Origin: Prevotella sp. UBA2725
GTDB taxonomy: Bacteria; Bacteroidota; Bacteroidia; Bacteroidales; Bacteroidaceae
DNA: 9,206 nucleotides
Assembly (NCBI GenBank): GCA_002353825.1
Contig: DEKJ01000010.1
Coordinates: forward strand, 18,940-28,145
Direction: 5' to 3'
Shown: in pieces, positions 6,127-9,206 of the stretch
Position numbering within the stretch: position 1 is the stretch's first letter
Layout: each line of letters begins with the position of its first letter
Notes under the pieces: generated by a model
Told to the model about the DNA's origin: nothing
Seen by the model: the letters and a program-made list of their open reading frames with translations, nothing else
Database searches by the model: none
Made by a program: the position numbers and the translations under genes

Positions 6127-7095
6127 TTATGCCGTTTGTGACTTTAGGATTCTCGACACCTTGCTTTGTGAGATATTGAGCCGGTCGGCAATCTGTTGCT
6201 GCGTATAGCCCTGCCCGTGGAGTGAAGCGACGCTTGACCTCAGCTCTCCTTGTCCGTTTTCCGTCTCCGTGGCAAGCAGCTCACGTTCCGAACCATAGTC
6301 ACGGAAGGAGAAGCCGAGGTTTCCTACCTCGTCCTTTGTCCGCTCGTAGAGGGCCACATGGTCGGCATACAGTTCCATCTCACCGTTGCGCCACTTGCAT
6401 TGCTTGACATAAACGACTGAGTGATCCTTGCTTGAGACACCGAGCCCGATGGCGTCATCGACAAGTTGGTTCAGCTTTGCCGAGCCCTGTATCGCCTCCA
6501 ACGACAGGGGTATGGAACCCGAGTAGCGTTTCGGTACATGGTTCAGTACGACGAGCGTCCAGCCATGCTCCTTCTTCAGTGCGTTGAGCGAGGACATTAG
6601 CGTTCCGGCTTCCATACCCTTGTCAAGTGACTGCCCAAGTGCGGTGATGTTGTCGATGAACAGCACCTCCGCATGGTTTTCCACGGCGGCACGCTCTATC
6701 TCTGTCAGCACGTTGTCCACGGCATTGTCGGTCCTAAGTTCGGCACGGAAGAAGGTTGGCGGGAAGTTTGGCGTGTTATACCGCAGGGCCAGCTGCCTCT
6801 CCGACATCTCGAAGTCGAGATACAATACTCGTTTGCCCTTGTCAGCAATCTCTCGTGCCACCTGCATGGCAAAGATGGTCTTGCCGATGCCCGACTGTCC
6901 AAAAATGATGCATAGGTCTCCTTCCAGGACGATGTTGGGATAGAGCACCACTAAGGGCGGCAGCAGCTTCGCCTTTTCCAGATACTCGTTCATCGAGGCC
7001 ACACGGAAGCTCTTCGTGTTGACGGCGCTTTTCTCCTGCAGCTGCCGGAAGGAGGACATGATGTCATCCATTTCTGCTTTGTTCTGTGTTTCCAT
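6127..7095 (-). CDS. RepA-like RecA-fold ATPase with C-terminal HTH
   Basis: The 322-residue protein belongs to the RepA/RecA-like hexameric ATPase group used by mobilizable elements for replication or excision. It has a Walker A motif GQSGIGKT (66-73), a strand RVLYLDFEMSERQ (89-101) as in RepA helicases, a Walker B motif VLFID (144-148), and a sensor-like strand LVVLNHVPK (181-189). After about residue 285 comes a helix-turn-helix (QGYTQQQIADRLNISQSKVS) of the resolvase/sigma-like type, so the protein probably also binds DNA. The N-terminal 50 residues are a variable leader. It starts 5 bp after the stop of the HTH gene and is followed by iteron-like repeats that it or its partners may recognise. 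It corresponds in position to the third gene of the NBU1 excision cluster. The ATPase call is firm; the exact role is inferred. Confidence 0.85.
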   Translation of the reverse strand: METQNKAEMDDIMSSFRQLQEKSAVNTKSFRVASMNEYLEKAKLLPPLVVLYPNIVLEGDLCIIFGQSGIGKTIFAMQVAREIADKGKRVLYLDFEMSERQLALRYNTPNFPPTFFRAELRTDNAVDNVLTEIERAAVENHAEVLFIDNITALGQSLDKGMEAGTLMSSLNALKKEHGWTLVVLNHVPKRYSGSIPLSLEAIQGSAKLNQLVDDAIGLGVSSKDHSVVYVKQCKWRNGEMELYADHVALYERTKDEVGNLGFSFRDYGSERELLATETENGQGELRSSVASLHGQGYTQQQIADRLNISQSKVSRILKSQTA

Positions 7096-7100
7096 AATGC

Positions 7101-7430
7101 TTAGGGTTTAAGGCTTTTCTTCATCAGATAACTCATTGCCTCATGGCTGATCTCGTCGTGGGTCTTCACCCGGTTGCCGAGCAACCAGGCGTCGAACTCG
7201 TCGCGCTCGAAGAAGATGAGCTTCCCCGATGGTTTGTAGTGGGGAATCTCACCCTTGCACGTGAGCTTGTAAAGGGTACTCTTGGAGATGCCTGAATAAA
7301 GGCAGGCTTCCTCCATATTCATCACTGGTTTGTTGGCCAGCATCTTGCGGGTCAACTCGTCGATCTGCAGCTTGTGCAGCGCAGTCTGTTTCTCAAGGCT
7401 TTCCACTTTGCTAATAAGAGTATGTTCCAT
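7101..7430 (-). CDS. Excisionase-type winged-helix DNA-binding protein
   Basis: From the ATG at 7430 the protein has 109 residues. Residues about 8-32 form a likely coiled-coil helix. Residues 37-87 are the excisionase/MerR-like winged helix (HTH_17 type): MNMEEACLYSGISKSTLYKL, then GEIPHYKPSGKLIFFERDEF with the typical wing and the following DAWL. Such proteins act as recombination directionality factors or regulators in Bacteroides elements. A longer reading to 7544 adds a hydrophobic leader, but that part overlaps the promoter box at 7497-7504 and is not accepted. The gene is the first of the run into the ATPase gene (5-bp gap) and has a dyad array directly upstream, a likely target for its own product. 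Confidence 0.85.
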   Translation of the reverse strand: MEHTLISKVESLEKQTALHKLQIDELTRKMLANKPVMNMEEACLYSGISKSTLYKLTCKGEIPHYKPSGKLIFFERDEFDAWLLGNRVKTHDEISHEAMSYLMKKSLKP

Positions 7431-7496
7431 AGTATAAATGGTTAATAGTTTATTGATAGACGGACACGACTGCCCGCCTTTGCATGTTTTGCGCTG

Positions 7497-7528
7497 CAAA
7501 GTTAAGTAAAGTATTAGAAATAAAAAAG
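7497..7528 (-). promoter_or_regulatory. Probable promoter of the HTH-RepA-primase operon
   Basis: On the minus strand, TAACTTTG (7504-7497) is a perfect match to the Bacteroidetes -7 box. The expected -33 box 20 bp upstream is poor (CTTT at 7528-7525, next to a T6 run). This would give a leader of about 60 nt before the ATG at 7430. The weak -33 box abutting a half-site array suggests that an activator or repressor controls it. Confidence 0.5.
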
Positions 7529-7588
7529 TTAGCATGATTAGCACTATGGTAGCATACCAATCATGCTACCGATGCTAACCATGCTAAC
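7521..7588 (-). terminator. Dyad array of six half-sites; terminator-like hairpin with T6
   Basis: Three sites in one orientation (GTTAGCAT 7528, ATTAGCAC 7537, GGTAGCAT 7548) face three in the other (ATGCTACC 7563, ATGCTAAC 7572 and 7581). The outer 9 bp (7528-7536 with 7580-7588) and inner 8 bp (7548-7555 with 7563-7570) pair perfectly, with partial pairing between them and a 7-nt loop. On the minus strand the hairpin is followed by a T6 run (7527-7522), the form of an intrinsic terminator for the membrane protein gene that ends at 7625. The 9-bp spacing of the repeated sites, and their position just upstream of the HTH gene promoter, equally suit an operator or iteron array. Confidence 0.7.
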
Positions 7589-7624
7589 CGGCACTTTTTA
7601 CTATAAAAGATGGGGTCGGATGCA

Positions 7625-8611
7625 TTATTTCAGTCTGTGGAGCTGTCTGATTGTATCGATGTATTGATCCGTGACTTGTGCACCGTCAGGTGGAACCTCC
7701 ACAGCTTTGTTGGCAGAAACTGAGAGGTTCTGCCGCGTGATGTATTTTTTCTTTGAGAAGGTGACGAGCAGATGATTCTGATAGATAGGTGCCTGCCATT
7801 GGGCAGCGATGAGCCTGTAGGCACTGAGGCTCTTGAACAAATAGGCGAATTCCTTGTTCTTGATGAGTACCAAAGATTGGCACTCTGGCTTGCTCACACT
7901 GTCGAGGAAGTCTTTCAGGTCTTCTGTCGTAATCTCTTCGTGCTCGGAAGTCTCAATGATGCCAAGCTTATTGATGCATTCCACCAACAGCTCTGTATCC
8001 TTGTCGGTAAGGACGGACTCAAAGCTTCGTCTATTGTCCTCCGTCTTTGAGGGCTTAGATGTGGAACAGCAATTGCCAGAGGATGGCTTCTCCTTTGTCG
8101 TTTCTGACTTTCCCTCACCGATGGGTGCAATCTTGTTCAACTCACATAGCTCCTTGAATTTCTCCAAAGGCAACTCATGACCTTCATAATCCTGCGAGAA
8201 ATATCTCTCTGCTTCTTCTCTGTGGTCGGTCAGCAGCCGATGGACAAAGTTACGGTTGAGGGTATCCGTATGGTGCCTCATGTGTCTCCAATAGCGGTAG
8301 TGCTGTCGGTCGGGGTCGTTCTCTTCCATGAAATTTCCTACAAACGTGTCGTAGTCTATCATCTGTGATACCACGCCCTGCCTATACCTGATATAAGCGT
8401 TGTTCATCATAAGGTAAAGGCTGTCCAGTTGCTTGCGGCTCAGCCACCATGTTACAAGCAAGGCCACAATGATAATTGGGATTCCTATGTCAATGACCAG
8501 AAACAAATAGCTTGGTAACAAAAAGAGAACAAGGAAAACAGCCAGCAAGAATATGATGCAGGCAACGAGCAAAGGTCTCAGGCGCTTCTTGGGTGCGAGG
8601 TAGGTTTGCAT
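7625..8611 (-). CDS. Membrane protein of unknown function with two N-terminal helices
   Basis: I do not recognise this 328-residue protein. After a basic start (MQTYLAPKKRLR) there are two membrane helices (about 13-36 and 39-57) separated by a very short turn, which places both the N-terminus and the large C-terminal part in the cytoplasm. Residues 60-160 are helical and rich in His, Arg and Tyr (for example DRQHYRYWRHMRHHTDT). A polar linker (about 165-195, KPSSGNCCSTSKPSKTEDN) leads to a second domain (about 197-328) ending YRLIAAQWQAPIYQN and a strand LLVTFSKKKY. There is no enzyme motif that I can see. It is preceded by a duplicated 32-bp sequence and followed by a strong hairpin, so it may be transcribed alone. 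It could be cargo of the mobile element, or a mating or envelope function. Confidence 0.75.
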   Translation of the reverse strand: MQTYLAPKKRLRPLLVACIIFLLAVFLVLFLLPSYLFLVIDIGIPIIIVALLVTWWLSRKQLDSLYLMMNNAYIRYRQGVVSQMIDYDTFVGNFMEENDPDRQHYRYWRHMRHHTDTLNRNFVHRLLTDHREEAERYFSQDYEGHELPLEKFKELCELNKIAPIGEGKSETTKEKPSSGNCCSTSKPSKTEDNRRSFESVLTDKDTELLVECINKLGIIETSEHEEITTEDLKDFLDSVSKPECQSLVLIKNKEFAYLFKSLSAYRLIAAQWQAPIYQNHLLVTFSKKKYITRQNLSVSANKAVEVPPDGAQVTDQYIDTIRQLHRLK

Positions 8612-8675
8612 GGAATAATGTGATTAATAACAAATGTGAGTCTTGGATAATGTGATAATAATATAATGTGAGTCT
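8612..8675. repeat. Tandem duplication of 32 bp upstream of the membrane protein gene
   Basis: Positions 8612-8643 and 8644-8675 are two diverged copies of one 32-bp unit. The blocks ATAATGTGAT (8615, 8647) and AATGTGAGTCT (8633, 8665) are identical and exactly 32 bp apart, with changes confined to the middle and the left edge. The block fills the gap between the membrane protein ATG and the stop codon of the RecG-like remnant, which overlaps its right end. It may hold a duplicated regulatory site; no clear TAnnTTTG box is seen here. Confidence 0.75.
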
Positions 8676-9206
8676 ACTTCTGCTTTATCCGTTGCAGGAC
8701 GGCCTTGCCGAGATCGGTAAGGTGGAGCGTCTGATTAGGGCTGCGCTTAGATAAGGAATGATCCCAATCTATCAATCCTAACTCAACGAGGAAATTAACA
8801 TATTTCTTTCTGCTTGTATCGTTATATGGTATGGAAGCCTTTAAAAAGAGCTGCCTTGTTGAGAAATCGTTAACAAGCAATGCATCTAAAAGTCTAATAA
8901 TTGATGTTGCTGTTGACGCAGCTTTTGACGCAGTTATTGACGCAGCTGTTGACGCAGCTAACTCGGTGTTATACTGCTTGTTAATAGCATTTATTGCCTT
9001 AGCTGCGTCATCTTCACTGACCCAGTTGTGACCCAGCTTAGTAACCCAGTCTTTGCCTACGACATTACCACTCTTATCGACAACGAGTTCATCTGTAACA
9101 AAGTCTTTGTGGCATGGAATAGAGATTATAAAGTATGTACGGTCAGGATCAGTCTCAATATAAGCATCAGGTGAGCCATTTTTCTTTAGTGATCTTCAAA
9201 AAATAA
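8674..9206 (-). pseudogene. C-terminal remnant of an AlbA_2/RecG-like ATP-binding protein
   Basis: Reading from 9195 to the TAG at 8674-8676 gives 173 residues with no ATG start. The first part (LKKNGSPDAYIETDPDRTYF, then IISIPCHKDF) is the conserved end of the HATPase-like region in the AlbA_2 / RecG-like family, where the motif KNGSPxP..TD..RTYF..TIPCH is typical. A low-complexity AAST-type linker (about 90-105) follows, and then a winged helix (FSTRQLFLKASIPYNDTSRK, then LVELGLIDWD, LHLTDLGKAVLQRIKQK). In frame just upstream is TGA at 9196-9198. The bases there (GAAGATCACTAAAG on the minus strand) look like FED-LKK interrupted by two extra or one lost base, so this is a frameshifted remnant. 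The gene would continue beyond the window. Such proteins are often accessory regulators; no function remains likely here. Confidence 0.7.
8899..8958. repeat. 12-bp minisatellite in the RecG-like remnant
   Basis: Four tandem 12-bp units (8911-8922, 8923-8934, 8935-8946, 8947-8958; form TGTTGACGCAGC with changes at two or three positions) follow a degenerate unit at 8899-8910. On the coding strand they encode an Ala-Ala-Ser-Thr-like linker (STAASITASKAAST). The unit length is a multiple of 3, so copy-number change would keep the frame. The block joins the ATP-binding part to the winged helix. Confidence 0.85.

Larger units (their letters stand above)
3741..8611 (-). mobile_element. Core of an NBU-like integrative mobilizable element, no integrase seen
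   Basis: Five consecutive minus-strand genes have the order excisionase-type HTH, RepA-like ATPase, primase-like, MobB-like and relaxase. This resembles the excision and transfer block of Bacteroides mobilizable units such as NBU1. The membrane protein gene at 7625-8611 is included tentatively as cargo. No tyrosine recombinase, serine recombinase or transposase can be read in the window, and no convincing flanking att repeats were found. The boundaries given are therefore only the outer limits of genes that look element-borne. On the low-coordinate side the host-type operon promoter begins at 3689, so the edge probably lies between 3690 and 3740. Confidence 0.6.

Noticed and set aside
7431..7544. 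Longer start for the HTH gene with a hydrophobic N-terminus
   Set aside because: It would be translated across the TAACTTTG promoter box and an AT-rich leader; the coiled coil and winged helix begin after the ATG at 7430.
1..9206. tRNA, rRNA and riboswitch genes
   Set aside because: No cloverleaf, rRNA segment or known riboswitch core was seen; no gap longer than 300 bp lacks a gene.

Overview
All genes in this window are read from the minus strand, so the layout below runs from high to low coordinates. The organism is very probably a member of the Bacteroidales (Prevotella or Bacteroides type). The evidence is a SusC/OmpA-like outer-membrane barrel protein, a TPR lipoprotein, -7 promoter boxes of the Bacteroidetes form TAnnTTTG, start codons without Shine-Dalgarno sequences, and a mobilisation and replication gene set typical of Bacteroides mobilizable elements.

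Region 1 (9206-8674) is a decayed gene. It is the C-terminal part of an AlbA_2/RecG-like ATP-binding protein with an in-frame stop and a frameshift signature at 9196-9198, and a 12-bp minisatellite inside it. Region 2 (8675-7521) starts with a 2 x 32-bp tandem duplication, followed by a 328-residue protein of unknown function with two membrane helices. It ends in a strong dyad-symmetric array of six 8-bp half-sites that is also a hairpin followed by T6.

Region 3 (7504-3741) is the core of an integrative mobilizable element: an excisionase-type wHTH protein, a RepA-like RecA-fold ATPase, a DUF6371/Toprim-like primase fragment, a possible 53-residue protein, a MobB/MobC-type ribbon-helix-helix accessory protein and a MOB-P type relaxase. 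The order resembles the NBU1 excision and mobilisation genes. No integrase is visible, so the element is partial, decayed, or dependent on functions elsewhere. The region is rich in noncoding repeats: iteron-like repeats between the ATPase and primase genes, nested inverted repeats upstream of mobB (the best oriT candidate), and a helically phased array of ten TGGTCA/TGACCA half-sites at exact 11-bp steps filling the mobB-mobA gap. That array is the most striking and least explained structure in the window.

Region 4 (3689-1) is an operon with a recognisable Bacteroidetes promoter (TTTG, 20 bp, TAACTTTG): a short TPR lipoprotein, an outer-membrane beta-barrel protein (joined by an ATGA overlap), and a C39-peptidase ABC exporter. 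The exporter is broken. After its peptidase domain and the first few transmembrane residues it runs out of frame into what looks like the C-terminal end of an HlyD-type adaptor. The simplest reading is a deletion that removed the exporter's membrane and ATPase domains and most of the adaptor, leaving a dead peptide-export operon.

Family assignments come from reading motifs by eye; no database search was run.
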